This document shows, in pieces, positions 1 to 7,827 of a stretch of DNA of 64,000 nt (positions are counted from its first letter, which is position 1; the number at the start of each line of letters is the position of its first letter). The position numbers and the translations under genes are program-made. The notes beneath the pieces are model-generated. The model was not told the origin of the DNA. It searched no databases and was given only the letters and a program-made list of their open reading frames with translations. Location of the stretch: assembly GCA_947503655.1 (NCBI GenBank), contig CANNEP010000002.1:1-64000 (forward strand), written 5' to 3'. Source of the stretch: an uncultured Microbacterium sp. (GTDB lineage: Bacteria; Actinomycetota; Actinomycetes; Actinomycetales; Microbacteriaceae).

Positions 1-1
1 G

Positions 2-421
2 CAGTCGCGTACCGTGCGCTTCCGTGAGATGGAGTACGCCATCCCCGTCGAGAACGTGCAGGCGGCGTTTGACGAGCTCCGTTCGGTCATTAACCGCAAC
101 GGTTGGGAGATTTCGTTCCCCGTCGAAGTGCGCTTCGCGAAGGGCGACGACCGGTGGCTGTCGACGGCTCACGGGCGCGACTCGGCCTACATTGCGGTGC
201 ACCGATACTGGAAGGAAGATCCCAGCCAATACTTCCGCGCGGTGGAAGCCATCATGAGTCAGTACGGCGGGCGCCCGCACTGGGGCAAAATGCACACGCT
301 TCGCGCGGAGACGCTCCGCGAGCGCTACCCGCGGTTCGATGACTTCGTTGCCTTGCGCAATGAGTTGGACCCGGAACGGATGTTCCGCAACGCCTACCTC
401 GATCGCGTACTCGGCGCGTGA
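2..421 (+). CDS. FAD-linked sugar-1,4-lactone oxidase, C-terminal part (5' end outside window)
   Basis: This open frame runs in from the left edge and ends at 421, so only about 139 C-terminal residues are visible. It resembles the C-terminal ALO domain of D-arabinono-/L-gulono-1,4-lactone oxidases, flavoenzymes that oxidise sugar lactones. The visible signs are the EMEYAIP strand near the start, a W-G-K-M-H segment in the middle and a closing LDPERMFRN block, all usual at the end of this family. The FAD-binding half lies outside the window, so substrate and FAD linkage cannot be judged. The next gene begins 83 nt downstream with its own ribosome-binding site and probably does not belong to the same transcript. 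Confidence 0.82.
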   Translation, partial: QSRTVRFREMEYAIPVENVQAAFDELRSVINRNGWEISFPVEVRFAKGDDRWLSTAHGRDSAYIAVHRYWKEDPSQYFRAVEAIMSQYGGRPHWGKMHTLRAETLRERYPRFDDFVALRNELDPERMFRNAYLDRVLGA

Positions 422-504
422 ACTCGCTGAGAGTCAGCGCAACGCACCTCGACAGCGCCGATGGCGCGGATAGTATGTGATTCGAAAGAAGGGGGCTCGC
501 ACTT

Positions 505-1074
505 ATGTGGGAATGGCTTATTCCGGTCCTGATCGTTGTTGCGATCGTGGTTATCGGTGCAATTTACCTGTGGGCGACATATAACGCACTCGTGGCGCTC
601 AATGTTCGCGTTGACGAGGCGTGGAGCGACATCACGGTGCAGCTCAAGCGTCGTGCCGATCTCATTCCGAACTTGATCGAGACGGTCAAGGGGTACGCGG
701 CGCATGAGAAGGCCGTTTTTGAGAACGTCACTCGTGCTCGCGCTGAAACGCTTTCGGCGACCTCGCCGGCGGCCGCTGGCGTGGCTGAAGGGCACATGGA
801 ACAGGCCCTGAAGAGCCTGTTTGCCGTTGCTGAGGCATACCCGGCTCTGCAGGCCAGCCAGAACTTCCTGCAGCTGCAGGAATCCATCGTCGACACCGAA
901 GACAAGATCCAGGCGTCGCGCCGTTTCTACAACGGCGGTGTGCGTGAGCTGAACACCAAGATCAAGGTCTTCCCGAACAACCTGTTCGCACGCAGCCTCG
1001 GCTTCGTCGAGCGTGAGTTCTTCGAGGTGCTGGACGGAGCGGCGATCTCAGAGCCGCCTCGCGTTCAGTTCTAA
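505..1074 (+). CDS. lemA: LemA family membrane protein
   Basis: A 189-residue protein with one N-terminal membrane helix (about residues 3-25) followed by a long helical region. The stretch with DEAWSDITVQLKRRADLIPNLIETVKGYA is the hallmark of the LemA family, and the length is typical. LemA proteins are inner-membrane anchored with an N-out helical bundle; their molecular role is not settled. The ATG at 505 follows an AAGAAGGGGG ribosome-binding site (486-495). A TAGTAT element at 471-476 could be its -10 box. Many lemA genes are followed by a TPM-domain gene, but this one is closed immediately by a terminator, so it appears to be monocistronic. Confidence 0.93.
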   Translation: MWEWLIPVLIVVAIVVIGAIYLWATYNALVALNVRVDEAWSDITVQLKRRADLIPNLIETVKGYAAHEKAVFENVTRARAETLSATSPAAAGVAEGHMEQALKSLFAVAEAYPALQASQNFLQLQESIVDTEDKIQASRRFYNGGVRELNTKIKVFPNNLFARSLGFVEREFFEVLDGAAISEPPRVQF

Positions 1075-1082
1075 AACTGAAG

Positions 1083-1114
1083 CAATGGCCCGGTGCGAAA
1101 GCGCCGGGCCATTG
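1083..1114. terminator. Terminator between lemA and the leftward YcaQ-like gene
   Basis: A 14-bp stem (1083-1096 with 1101-1114, one G-T pair) closes on a GAAA tetraloop. It lies 8 nt past the lemA stop and before the stop of the convergent gene, so it probably serves both directions. Confidence 0.85.
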
Positions 1115-1126
1115 TCATTGCCGCGC

Positions 1127-2350
1127 TCAGTGGCGTGCAGCGCCGTGTAACGCGCCGTGGAGGTCATTCGTGGCCGAGCCCCATGTCGACACGCTGATCG
1201 TCTCCAGGCCCTGCCAGCGGGCCGCTAGGCGCAATTCCGCAGCGACTGCCTCGGTGTGCCGGGCAGACGTCGCGTCTTCCCACCACGCCGACTGCACGAG
1301 CAGTGTCGATCGGGATCGATCAGCCTTCAAGTCGACGCGGCCGACAACATCACCGTCAGCGAGGATTGGTAATGAGTAGTAGCCGAACTGCCGCTTTGGT
1401 GCCGGAGTATAGATCTCAATGCGGTACTCGAAGTCGTATAGGCGCGCTGCGCGGTCGCGGAACCACACCAGCGGGTCAAAAGGCGTGAGCAGTGCCGCCG
1501 GGGGCACGTTGCGTGCGGCGATCGCGTCGCGGTGTCTCCAGGCGAGGACGTGCTTGCCTCCGCGCGTCCACCCCTCGACGTGAACCGGCAACGCGACGCC
1601 CCCATCGCGAAGGTCGGCGAGAGCGCGGGTCGCATCGGCGATTGAGACGCGGTAGTAGTCGGCGAGGTCTGCCGTTGTTGCGACACCGTAGGAGGCGAGC
1701 GCGCGACCCATCAGTTCACGGATGGCATCGGCGCGCGACGGGGGAGCGGTGAGGTGTTGAGCGGGGATGACCTGCTGGGCGAGGCCATAGCGCCGTTCAA
1801 AGCCTCGCCTGCCAGCGACCGCAACTTCGCCGAACAGAAACATGTACTCGAGCGCCCGCTTCACGCGGTTCCAGTCCCACCACGGGCCGCGCGCACCCTG
1901 GTGTGCATCGTCTTCAATCTCGGCGGGCCGTAACGGACCGCGCGCGGCAAGTTCGTCACGCACCCACTGCATTGTGGCGGCATTCTCCGAGACCCACCCG
2001 CCGGCGCCTTCGCCGTACTTCGCGCGATTAGCGGCCATGCGAAAGCCCCACAGTGACCAATCGGCTATCGGTATCAGCGTGGCTACGTGCGCCCAGTACT
2101 CGACGTAATCGCCGTCGGCGCTAAAAATGAGATTGTCGAGTAGAGCGGTGTCGTAGGCGCCGAGCCGAGAGAACATCGGCATGTAGTGACTGCGTGAGAA
2201 AACGTTGACGCTGTCGATCTGCAACACGCCAATGTCACGCATGACGCCGTGCAGATGGCGCGCTGATGGCGACTCCGGGCGACGTCGGTTAAACCCTTGG
2301 GCGGCGAGGGTGATGAGTTGGGCTTGGCGCCGCGAAAGGGAATCGACCAT
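1127..2350 (-). CDS. YcaQ/AlkZ-type winged-helix DNA glycosylase-like protein
   Basis: A 407-residue protein of the HTH_42 (DUF1006) superfamily. Characterised members are DNA glycosylases that unhook interstrand crosslinks (E. coli YcaQ) or excise azinomycin adducts (AlkZ). The motif QID at residues 44-46 matches the Q-hydrophobic-D catalytic signature of the YcaQ branch rather than the QxQ of AlkZ. The conserved YWAHVATLIP and FDPLVWFRDR blocks are also present. A longer frame extends upstream to 2503, but the ATG at 2350 is preferred because a TACGCT -10 box sits exactly 6 nt before it. The gene is divergent from the AI-2E permease, and their two -10 boxes are only 20 bp apart. Family assignment is firm; the crosslink-repair role is by homology. 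Confidence 0.88.
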   Translation of the reverse strand: MVDSLSRRQAQLITLAAQGFNRRRPESPSARHLHGVMRDIGVLQIDSVNVFSRSHYMPMFSRLGAYDTALLDNLIFSADGDYVEYWAHVATLIPIADWSLWGFRMAANRAKYGEGAGGWVSENAATMQWVRDELAARGPLRPAEIEDDAHQGARGPWWDWNRVKRALEYMFLFGEVAVAGRRGFERRYGLAQQVIPAQHLTAPPSRADAIRELMGRALASYGVATTADLADYYRVSIADATRALADLRDGGVALPVHVEGWTRGGKHVLAWRHRDAIAARNVPPAALLTPFDPLVWFRDRAARLYDFEYRIEIYTPAPKRQFGYYSLPILADGDVVGRVDLKADRSRSTLLVQSAWWEDATSARHTEAVAAELRLAARWQGLETISVSTWGSATNDLHGALHGAARH

Positions 2351-2356
2351 GCCGAC

Positions 2357-2362
2357 AGCGTA
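2357..2362 (-). promoter_or_regulatory. -10 box for the YcaQ-like gene
   Basis: TACGCT on the minus strand, 6 nt before the ATG at 2350; a leaderless arrangement that decides the start. Confidence 0.65.
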
Positions 2363-2382
2363 ATGCGACCCTCCGGCAGTCC

Positions 2383-2388
2383 TAGACT
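2383..2388 (+). promoter_or_regulatory. -10 box for the AI-2E permease
   Basis: TAGACT, 6 nt before the ATG at 2395. It excludes the GTG at 2389 as the start. Confidence 0.65.
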
Positions 2389-2394
2389 GTGGGA

Positions 2395-3570
2395 ATGGCT
2401 GAAGAACGGCGTAACTCCCGCTTCTGGGATGCCGTGCGCGCTCGGCCTCAGGGCTCAGGCGACTCGGCACCCGTTCCGCACGCGCTCCAAATCGCAACGG
2501 CATACGCTTGGCGGCTTCTGGTCATCGGACTCGCCGCCGCCGGTGTGGTCTTCCTGATCATCCAACTGAAGCTCCTCGTGATCCCGATGCTGATCGCGCT
2601 TCTGCTGAGCGCGCTGGTGGCGCCCTTCTTCGATTGGCTCAACAATCACCGCGTGCCACGCTGGTTGTCGATCGTCATTGTGATGGTCAGCACGATCGCG
2701 ATTGTGTCGGGCTTACTGTGGCTCGCGATCTGGCAAATTGCGCGCCAGCTTCCTGAAGTTCGGGCACGAACTGTCGAGGGCATTCAGGCCTTCCAGCAGT
2801 ACTTGGCAGACAGCCCGTTGCAGATCAGCCCCGAAGACTTCAACACGTGGTTCAGTGAGGGGCTCAAGCTCCTCCAGGAGCAGGCGCAGGCCCTCATCCA
2901 GGGTGTGCTCGCCGTCGGTTCCACCGTCGGACACATCGCGACCGGTGCGCTCCTGGTGCTGTTCATCCTGATCTGCCTGCTTACCGACGGTGCCGGTATC
3001 TGGCGCTGGACTCTCCGCCTCTTCCCACGCGACGCTCGCCCCGCCGTTGACGCTTCGGCCCGTGCCGGCTGGCGGACGGTACGCAACTATGCCCGCACTC
3101 AACTGCTCGTCGCCACGATTGACGCGATCGGTATCGGCGCGGTGGCCTTTGGTCTCGGCGTGCCGATGGCGATCCCTGTTGCCGTGCTCGTGTTCCTCGG
3201 CTCGTTCGTGCCGTTCATCGGTGCCGTCGTCACCGGCGCGTTGGCCGTTTTCCTTGCGCTGGTCTACAACGGCCCGTTTATCGCGCTGTGGATGCTCATC
3301 GGTGTGCTGGCCGTGCAACAAATCGAGAGTCACCTGCTGCAGCCCCTGCTGATGGGGGCGGCGGTCAAGGTGCACCCGCTGGCCGTGGTTCTTGCCGTAG
3401 CTGGCGGCGCCATGATCGCTGGCATCCCCGGCGCCCTCTTCGCGGTTCCGCTTGCCGCTTTTGCCAACGTTGTCGCGGTATCTCTCGCCAGCGGATCCTG
3501 GCGAGACGGAACCGTGAATCACGATGATTTGATTTGGAAAACCGTACCGAGAGAAAGGCGGGCTCGATGA
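2395..3570 (+). CDS. AI-2E family transporter (first copy)
   Basis: A 391-residue polytopic membrane protein of the AI-2E/PerM family. It has an N-terminal pair of helices, a periplasmic helical segment (about residues 110-180) and a C-terminal set of helices with the family's GSFVPFIGAVVTGALA loop. E. coli TqsA exports autoinducer-2, but other members are sodium/proton antiporters or of unknown function, so the name is a family label. The start at 2395 rests on the leaderless -10 box. Its stop overlaps the start of threonine ammonia-lyase (ATGA at 3567-3570), so the two are translationally coupled. A second, divergent copy lies at 50.5-51.7 kb. Confidence 0.88.
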   Translation: MAEERRNSRFWDAVRARPQGSGDSAPVPHALQIATAYAWRLLVIGLAAAGVVFLIIQLKLLVIPMLIALLLSALVAPFFDWLNNHRVPRWLSIVIVMVSTIAIVSGLLWLAIWQIARQLPEVRARTVEGIQAFQQYLADSPLQISPEDFNTWFSEGLKLLQEQAQALIQGVLAVGSTVGHIATGALLVLFILICLLTDGAGIWRWTLRLFPRDARPAVDASARAGWRTVRNYARTQLLVATIDAIGIGAVAFGLGVPMAIPVAVLVFLGSFVPFIGAVVTGALAVFLALVYNGPFIALWMLIGVLAVQQIESHLLQPLLMGAAVKVHPLAVVLAVAGGAMIAGIPGALFAVPLAAFANVVAVSLASGSWRDGTVNHDDLIWKTVPRERRAR

Positions 3571-4796
3571 GCCGCGGACCCGAGCTGAAAGACATCGAGC
3601 ACGCTGCAGAGAGCCTGGCCCCGCATATTGGTCACACGCCGTTAGAACCGTCGCAACACCTCACCGACGTGTTGGGTGCGCCCGTCTACCTAAAGATGGA
3701 GAACCTGCAGCGCACCGGTTCGTTCAAAGTTCGTGGTGCGACCTACCGTCTGTCGCGATTGACCCCGGAAGAGCGTGCTCGCGGTGTTGTCGCGGCGTCG
3801 GCCGGTAACCACGCGCAGGGCGTGGCGCTCGCAGCGCGTGAGCTCGGTGTCGCTGCCACGATTTTCATGCCGCTCGGTGTTCCGGTTCCGAAGCTCCTGT
3901 CGACCCGTGGCTACGGTGCCGAAGTTGTGTTGCAGGGCGAGACGGTGGAAACGCCGCTGCGTCTGGCGGCGGAGTTTGCGGAGCGCACGGGCGCCGTGCT
4001 GATTCACCCGTACGACCACATCGACGTCGTGACTGGCCAGGCCACACTCGGCCTCGAAATCTTCGATGACCTGCCTGACGTTGACACCGTCATCATGGGC
4101 ATCGGCGGCGGCGGGCTCATCGCTGGCGTCGCGTCGGCGCTCAAGCAGCGTGCAGAGGCAGCCGGACGCACCATCCGCGTCATCGGTGTGCAGGCCGAGA
4201 ACGCGTCGCCGTACCCGCAGTCACTTATCGAGGGTCACCCGGTTACGGTGCAGACCAAGCCGACGATCGCCGACGGTATCTACGTCGCTCGCCCGGGCAA
4301 TGTGCCGTTCGAGATCATCAAAGACCTCGTTGACGAGGTCGTCACCGTCACCGACGATGACATCGCGCGCGCCCTGCTGGTGCTCTTGGAGCGCGCGAAG
4401 GTCGTGGTGGAACCAGCGGGTGCCGTTGGTGTCGCGGCTATCCTCGCGGGCAAGGTGCAGTCGACCGGAAAGACGGTGACTATCCTCTCCGGCGGCAACA
4501 TCGACCCGCTGCTGCTGCAGCGCATCGTGGCCCATGGTCTGGCTGCCTCTGGTCGTTACATGACGATCCGTATTCCGCTGCCTGACCGCCCCGGTCAGCT
4601 GGTGCGCATTTCGGAGATCATCGCCAACGCCGGCGCGAACGTCGTCGAGGTCATGCACACGAGGCACGGTCAGGGCATGCAGATCAACGAGGTCATGATT
4701 CAGATCTCGGTCGAGACCCGCGGTCACGAGCACCAGCAGGTGACGCTCGAAGCACTCCGCGAAGACGGCTACGACCCCATTCTTATCGCAGACTGA
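3567..4796 (+). CDS. ilvA: Threonine ammonia-lyase with C-terminal ACT domain
   Basis: A 409-residue PLP enzyme that deaminates threonine to 2-oxobutanoate, the entry step to isoleucine. The PLP lysine is K54 in SFKVRGA, the ASAGNHAQG substrate loop follows, and the glycine-rich phosphate loop is GIGGGG. After about residue 330 a single ACT domain begins (MTIRIPLPDRPGQL), the layout of the single-ACT ilvA/tdcB class. The start chosen is the ATG at 3567, which overlaps the upstream stop and has AGAAAGGCGGG at 3552-3562 as ribosome-binding site; an upstream in-frame ATG at 3534 would lie inside the permease gene. Whether the enzyme is biosynthetic or catabolic cannot be told from sequence alone. 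Confidence 0.93.
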   Translation: MSRGPELKDIEHAAESLAPHIGHTPLEPSQHLTDVLGAPVYLKMENLQRTGSFKVRGATYRLSRLTPEERARGVVAASAGNHAQGVALAARELGVAATIFMPLGVPVPKLLSTRGYGAEVVLQGETVETPLRLAAEFAERTGAVLIHPYDHIDVVTGQATLGLEIFDDLPDVDTVIMGIGGGGLIAGVASALKQRAEAAGRTIRVIGVQAENASPYPQSLIEGHPVTVQTKPTIADGIYVARPGNVPFEIIKDLVDEVVTVTDDDIARALLVLLERAKVVVEPAGAVGVAAILAGKVQSTGKTVTILSGGNIDPLLLQRIVAHGLAASGRYMTIRIPLPDRPGQLVRISEIIANAGANVVEVMHTRHGQGMQINEVMIQISVETRGHEHQQVTLEALREDGYDPILIAD

Positions 4797-4809
4797 GCCC
4801 ACAAATGCC

Positions 4810-4838
4810 GATGCCCCGCACAGGTTGTGCGGGGCATC
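4810..4838. terminator. Terminator between ilvA and greA
   Basis: A perfect 13-bp stem (4810-4822 with 4826-4838) with a three-base loop, followed on the plus strand by a T-rich tract (ATTTTGGTTTT). It separates two convergent genes. Confidence 0.9.
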
Positions 4839-4850
4839 TGCATTTTGGTT

Positions 4851-5342
4851 TTACTGACCGGTGTAGGTCTCGACCTTGACGACCGAGACGGCAATCTTCT
4901 TGCCGTTCGGGGTTTCATAGGTGGTCTCTTCACCCTCGTTAAGGCCCATGATGGCGGTGCCGAGGGGGCTCGCCTCACTGTAGACATCGAGTGAGCTGTT
5001 GGCCCCGATTTCACGGCTACCCAGCAAGAAGACCTCTTCATCTCCTGCAATGAGTGCCGTCACGACGGTGCCCGGCTCAACGACGCCGCGGCTTGCTGGT
5101 GCTTCGCCAACCGTTGCGCTCTTCAGCAGCGCTTCGAGCTGACGAATGCGGGCTTCTTGCTTGCCCTGCTCGTCTTTAGCAGCGTGATAGCCGCCGTTCT
5201 CCTTCAGGTCGCCCTCTTCGCGGGCAGCCTCGATCTTCTTTGCGATCTCGACGCGTCCGACCGTCGAGATCTCTTCAAGCTCGGCCGCCAGTCGGTCGTA
5301 TGCTTCCTGGGTCAAAAAGGTGACCGTTTTTTCGTCAGCCAT
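4851..5342 (-). CDS. greA: Transcription elongation factor GreA
   Basis: A 163-residue GreA, which rescues backtracked RNA polymerase by stimulating transcript cleavage in the secondary channel. The N-terminal coiled coil carries the family block AAREEGDLKENGGYHAAKDEQ, including the acidic tip (EEGDLKEN), and the C-terminal domain has the SPLG-A-GxxxGE pattern. The ATG at 5342 has a GGAAGGAG ribosome-binding site; the longer frame to 5381 has none. The position next to a DUF4307 gene on the same strand is the conserved actinobacterial arrangement. Confidence 0.96.
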   Translation of the reverse strand: MADEKTVTFLTQEAYDRLAAELEEISTVGRVEIAKKIEAAREEGDLKENGGYHAAKDEQGKQEARIRQLEALLKSATVGEAPASRGVVEPGTVVTALIAGDEEVFLLGSREIGANSSLDVYSEASPLGTAIMGLNEGEETTYETPNGKKIAVSVVKVETYTGQ

Positions 5343-5379
5343 GAGTGGCTCCTTCCATAGCGGAGGGGAGATAAGCAAC

Positions 5380-5404
5380 AACGCCCGGCCGAAGCCCGGG
5401 CGTT
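5380..5404 (-). terminator. Terminator of the DUF4307 gene
   Basis: A 9-bp GC stem (5380-5388 with 5396-5404) lies 17 nt beyond the DUF4307 stop and before greA. It suggests greA has its own promoter or depends on read-through. Confidence 0.7.
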
Positions 5405-5420
5405 ATTCGTTGCCGCTATC

Positions 5421-5813
5421 TTAGGCAACCCAACAGCCGCTGACAAAACCCGTTGTGGCTTCAGCGACGGTTCGCACGTTTTCGGTGTGCTTTTGTGACC
5501 GCTGTTCGCCCGCCGGATACGTCACCAGGCTGTAGCCGACCGCACCGAATTCTTCATCGAGTGCCTCGATCGCGCACACCACATCGCGCCCGGCGGGGGC
5601 GGTGAACTGGAACCGCACTTCGGTGGTTTTCGCGTCGACAACCGAGAACCCGAGGTCGTCGACCGAGACCGCGTTCATGTTGGACGCAACCGTCGTCCAC
5701 CCGAGGTATCCGAAAAAGGCGACCGCGACGATTCCCACGGCACCCCACGTCAATCGTTTCTTCATAGGGGAGGCGGTGCGGCCGTAGCGGTCATCGAGAG
5801 CGGCGGAAGTCAT
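5421..5813 (-). CDS. DUF4307 membrane protein
   Basis: A 130-residue protein with one transmembrane helix at about residues 22-43 and an exported domain of about 85 residues ending in CW. The domain contains VRFQFT and VVCAIEAL, the core of DUF4307 (M. tuberculosis Rv1081c type). A cysteine in VVCAIEAL and one in SGCWVA could form a disulfide outside the membrane. The function is unknown. The ATG at 5813 is the first credible start. In most relatives the divergent neighbour is mca; here the space to the next gene is only 64 bp, so mca is missing. Confidence 0.85.
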   Translation of the reverse strand: MTSAALDDRYGRTASPMKKRLTWGAVGIVAVAFFGYLGWTTVASNMNAVSVDDLGFSVVDAKTTEVRFQFTAPAGRDVVCAIEALDEEFGAVGYSLVTYPAGEQRSQKHTENVRTVAEATTGFVSGCWVA

Positions 5814-5877
5814 GCAGTTCCTGTTCGGAGATAGGCTTAGTACCAGGCTACGCGCTGTAACCCGAAAAGAGGATTCG

Positions 5878-6144
5878 ATGTACCTGTACTCCCTGCTTGC
5901 GGAGGTCACGCCGACGCCGACCCCGACGATCGAGGTCGACCCGGATCTGGTGACGCCCGGCCCGATTGGTTTCGCCGCCATCACGCTGGTCGTGATCTTT
6001 GTGATCCTGCTGATCGCAGACATGCAGCGCCGTATTCGTCGCACCCGTTACAGGGATGAAGTACGTGCCGAGCTCGACGCTGAAGAGGCGGCTGCCAAAG
6101 AGGCAGATAAGGCCCCGGAACCAGGTCAGAGCGCCGCAGAGTAG
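5878..6144 (+). CDS. Small single-pass membrane protein (Rv1083-like)
   Basis: An 88-residue protein with a TPTPTPT linker near the N-terminus, one transmembrane helix at about residues 31-47 and a charged, Glu/Ala-rich cytoplasmic tail. Size and position match the small membrane protein that follows mca in other actinobacteria. The ATG at 5878 has an AAAAGAGGA ribosome-binding site. The biochemical role is unknown. Confidence 0.8.
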   Translation: MYLYSLLAEVTPTPTPTIEVDPDLVTPGPIGFAAITLVVIFVILLIADMQRRIRRTRYRDEVRAELDAEEAAAKEADKAPEPGQSAAE

Positions 6145-6154
6145 CGGCTGACAT

Positions 6155-6192
6155 GCAAAATGGGCGGCTCCCTCAGGGGAGTCGCCCATTTT
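6155..6192. terminator. Bidirectional terminator
   Basis: An almost uninterrupted 17-bp hairpin (CAAAATGGGCG at 6155-6165 pairs with 6182-6192, then CTCCC with GGGAG) between convergent genes. It carries A/T tracts on both flanks, so it can act in either direction. Confidence 0.9.
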
Positions 6193-6206
6193 GTAGGTGT
6201 GCATTG

Positions 6207-6935
6207 CTACGGCATGCCGAGCGACGGCGACAGCGGGTTCAGCGCGATCAGCAAACACGCTGTCCAGTGGCTCAGAAATGCCAGCACCGTGCAGACGTGG
6301 AAGATTTCGTGGAAGCCGAAGTGGCCGGGCCATGGGTTCGGCTTCTTCATGGCGTAGACGACGGCGCCACCGGTGTAGAGCAGACCGCCGACGATCACCA
6401 ACACCATCATCGCAACGTTGGCGTTGAGTAGGTCAACGATGTACATCATTGCGGCCCAGCCGAGTGCCAGGTAGATCGCGACGTAAAGCCAGCGCGGAGC
6501 ATCCAACCAAAACACGCGGAACAGGATGCCCAGCATCGCACCACCCCACACCAACCCGAGCAGCAGCGCGCCCTTTTCCGGAGGCAAAGCCAGCATCGCA
6601 ATCGGCGTGTAGGTTCCGGCGATCAACAGCATGATGTTGGCATGGTCAATGCGCTTGAAAATAGCCTTGACCTTCGGGCGCCAATTGATGCGGTGGTAGA
6701 GGGCCGAGTTGCCGAACAACAGCATCGAACTCACCATGAAGACGGCGCTCGCCCACTTGGCGCCAGCGCCCTGAGCCAGCACGATGAGAACCACGCCGGC
6801 GGCGATCGTTACCGGGAATGTTCCCGCGTGAATCCAGCCGCGCCAGGTCGGCTTAATTTCAACGTTGTCGTTTTCGGTCGCGTCTTCGAGCAGGGGAAGC
6901 TGCGGGAGAGGGGCCAGATTCTGCTCAGAGGTCAC
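6207..6935 (-). CDS. Hemolysin III family (YqfA/PAQR-like) membrane protein
   Basis: A 242-residue protein with about seven transmembrane helices. It carries the hemolysin III/PAQR family signs: HAGTFPVTIAAG, a S-ALYHR motif, the RIDHANI-LLIAGTYTP block and a late FGFHEIFHV histidine pair. The scattered conserved Ser/His/Asp residues are the putative metal site of this superfamily. Haemolysis has been shown only for a few members, so the name is only a label. The GTG at 6935 is chosen because a TACGCT -10 box lies 6 nt upstream; the longer frame to 7055 would overlap the divergent prenyl synthase gene. Confidence 0.88.
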   Translation of the reverse strand: MTSEQNLAPLPQLPLLEDATENDNVEIKPTWRGWIHAGTFPVTIAAGVVLIVLAQGAGAKWASAVFMVSSMLLFGNSALYHRINWRPKVKAIFKRIDHANIMLLIAGTYTPIAMLALPPEKGALLLGLVWGGAMLGILFRVFWLDAPRWLYVAIYLALGWAAMMYIVDLLNANVAMMVLVIVGGLLYTGGAVVYAMKKPNPWPGHFGFHEIFHVCTVLAFLSHWTACLLIALNPLSPSLGMP

Positions 6936-6941
6936 CCTCTG

Positions 6942-6947
6942 AGCGTA
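6942..6947 (-). promoter_or_regulatory. -10 box for the hemolysin III gene
   Basis: TACGCT on the minus strand, 6 nt before the GTG at 6935. Confidence 0.65.
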
Positions 6948-6990
6948 CGCCGTTCTGTATGCCCTGCGCGGTACATGCGTAGGAGCGCGG

Positions 6991-6996
6991 TAGCGT
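6991..6996 (+). promoter_or_regulatory. -10 box for the prenyl synthase gene
   Basis: TAGCGT, 6 nt before the GTG at 7003; divergent from the hemolysin III promoter. Confidence 0.65.
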
Positions 6997-7002
6997 ATCA
7001 GG

Positions 7003-7788
7003 GTGACCTTCGGACAGAACGGCAACGGAGCAGGGCCGCTGTATCGCCTGTACACCGCACGATTGCGGAGACAGCTGGCGCAGTTGACCGTGCCGCATCA
7101 CGTTGCCATGATGATCGATGGCAACCGTCGGTGGGCGAAACAGCTCGGATACGCCACTCCCGCGCACGGTCACCGCGCCGGTGCCGCCAAGATGCGCGAA
7201 TTTCTGGGTTGGTGCGATGAGCTGGGAATCAAGGTGGTGTCGCTGTATCTGCTGTCAGCCGACAACCTTCGCAAACGTGATCCCAAAGAGCTTGCCGATC
7301 TCATCGACATCATTGCCGAGCTTGCCGACGCGCTGTCGCGTGAACGCAATTGGCGCGTGAAGATCGTCGGCCGCACCGACATTCTCCCTCCCGACCTCGC
7401 GCGAGTGCTGCACGACGCGAGCGCGCGCACCGAAGGGCACACTGGCCTGCACGTCAACCTCGCCGTTGGCTACGGTGGGCGCAATGAGATCGTTGACGCG
7501 GTGCGTTCGATCCTTGCCGAGCACGATGCTCGGGGCGGAACCATTCAAGAGCTGGCAGAGAACCTCACACCCGAAATCATCGGCGAGCACCTGTACACGG
7601 GTGGTCAGGCTGATCCGGATCTGGTGATTCGTACGTCGGGCGAGCAGCGACTCAGCGACTTCCTGCTGTGGCAGAGTGCCCACAGCGAGTTCTACTTCGT
7701 GGAGGCGCTCGGCCCCGATCTTCGTGAGGTCGACTTTCTGCGAGCGATACGCGATTACGCCAGCCGTGATCGTCGTTTCGGGGGCTAG
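7003..7788 (+). CDS. cis-Prenyltransferase (Z-isoprenyl diphosphate synthase), Rv1086-like
   Basis: A 261-residue member of the UppS family, which condenses isopentenyl diphosphate in cis onto allylic diphosphates. It shows MIDGNRRWA with catalytic Asp39, the LYLLSADNLRKR strand and the diphosphate-binding block RTSGEQRLSDFLLWQ. Its position beside hemolysin III is that of M. tuberculosis Rv1086, which makes short-chain Z,E-farnesyl diphosphate, rather than of the decaprenyl synthase. Short-chain output is therefore an inference; UppS activity cannot be excluded. The GTG start is set by the leaderless promoter. It is co-directional with the aminotransferase gene, which has its own -10 box. 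Confidence 0.92.
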   Translation: MTFGQNGNGAGPLYRLYTARLRRQLAQLTVPHHVAMMIDGNRRWAKQLGYATPAHGHRAGAAKMREFLGWCDELGIKVVSLYLLSADNLRKRDPKELADLIDIIAELADALSRERNWRVKIVGRTDILPPDLARVLHDASARTEGHTGLHVNLAVGYGGRNEIVDAVRSILAEHDARGGTIQELAENLTPEIIGEHLYTGGQADPDLVIRTSGEQRLSDFLLWQSAHSEFYFVEALGPDLREVDFLRAIRDYASRDRRFGG

Positions 7789-7815
7789 CACAACCCGCCG
7801 ATCGCGGCACCGTGC

Positions 7816-7821
7816 CAGAAT
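7816..7821 (+). promoter_or_regulatory. -10 box for the aminotransferase gene
   Basis: CAGAAT, 6 nt before the GTG at 7828; weaker than TANNNT but at the same spacing as its neighbours. Confidence 0.5.
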
Positions 7822-7827
7822 GGCAGG

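Noticed and set aside
2351..2503. N-terminal extension of the YcaQ-like protein
   Set aside because: It would run through the divergent promoter and into the AI-2E gene; the -10 box supports the ATG at 2350.
2395..3570. Quorum-sensing interpretation of the two AI-2E proteins
   Set aside because: The family name reflects one member; no luxS or lsr genes are present, so no AI-2 role can be claimed.
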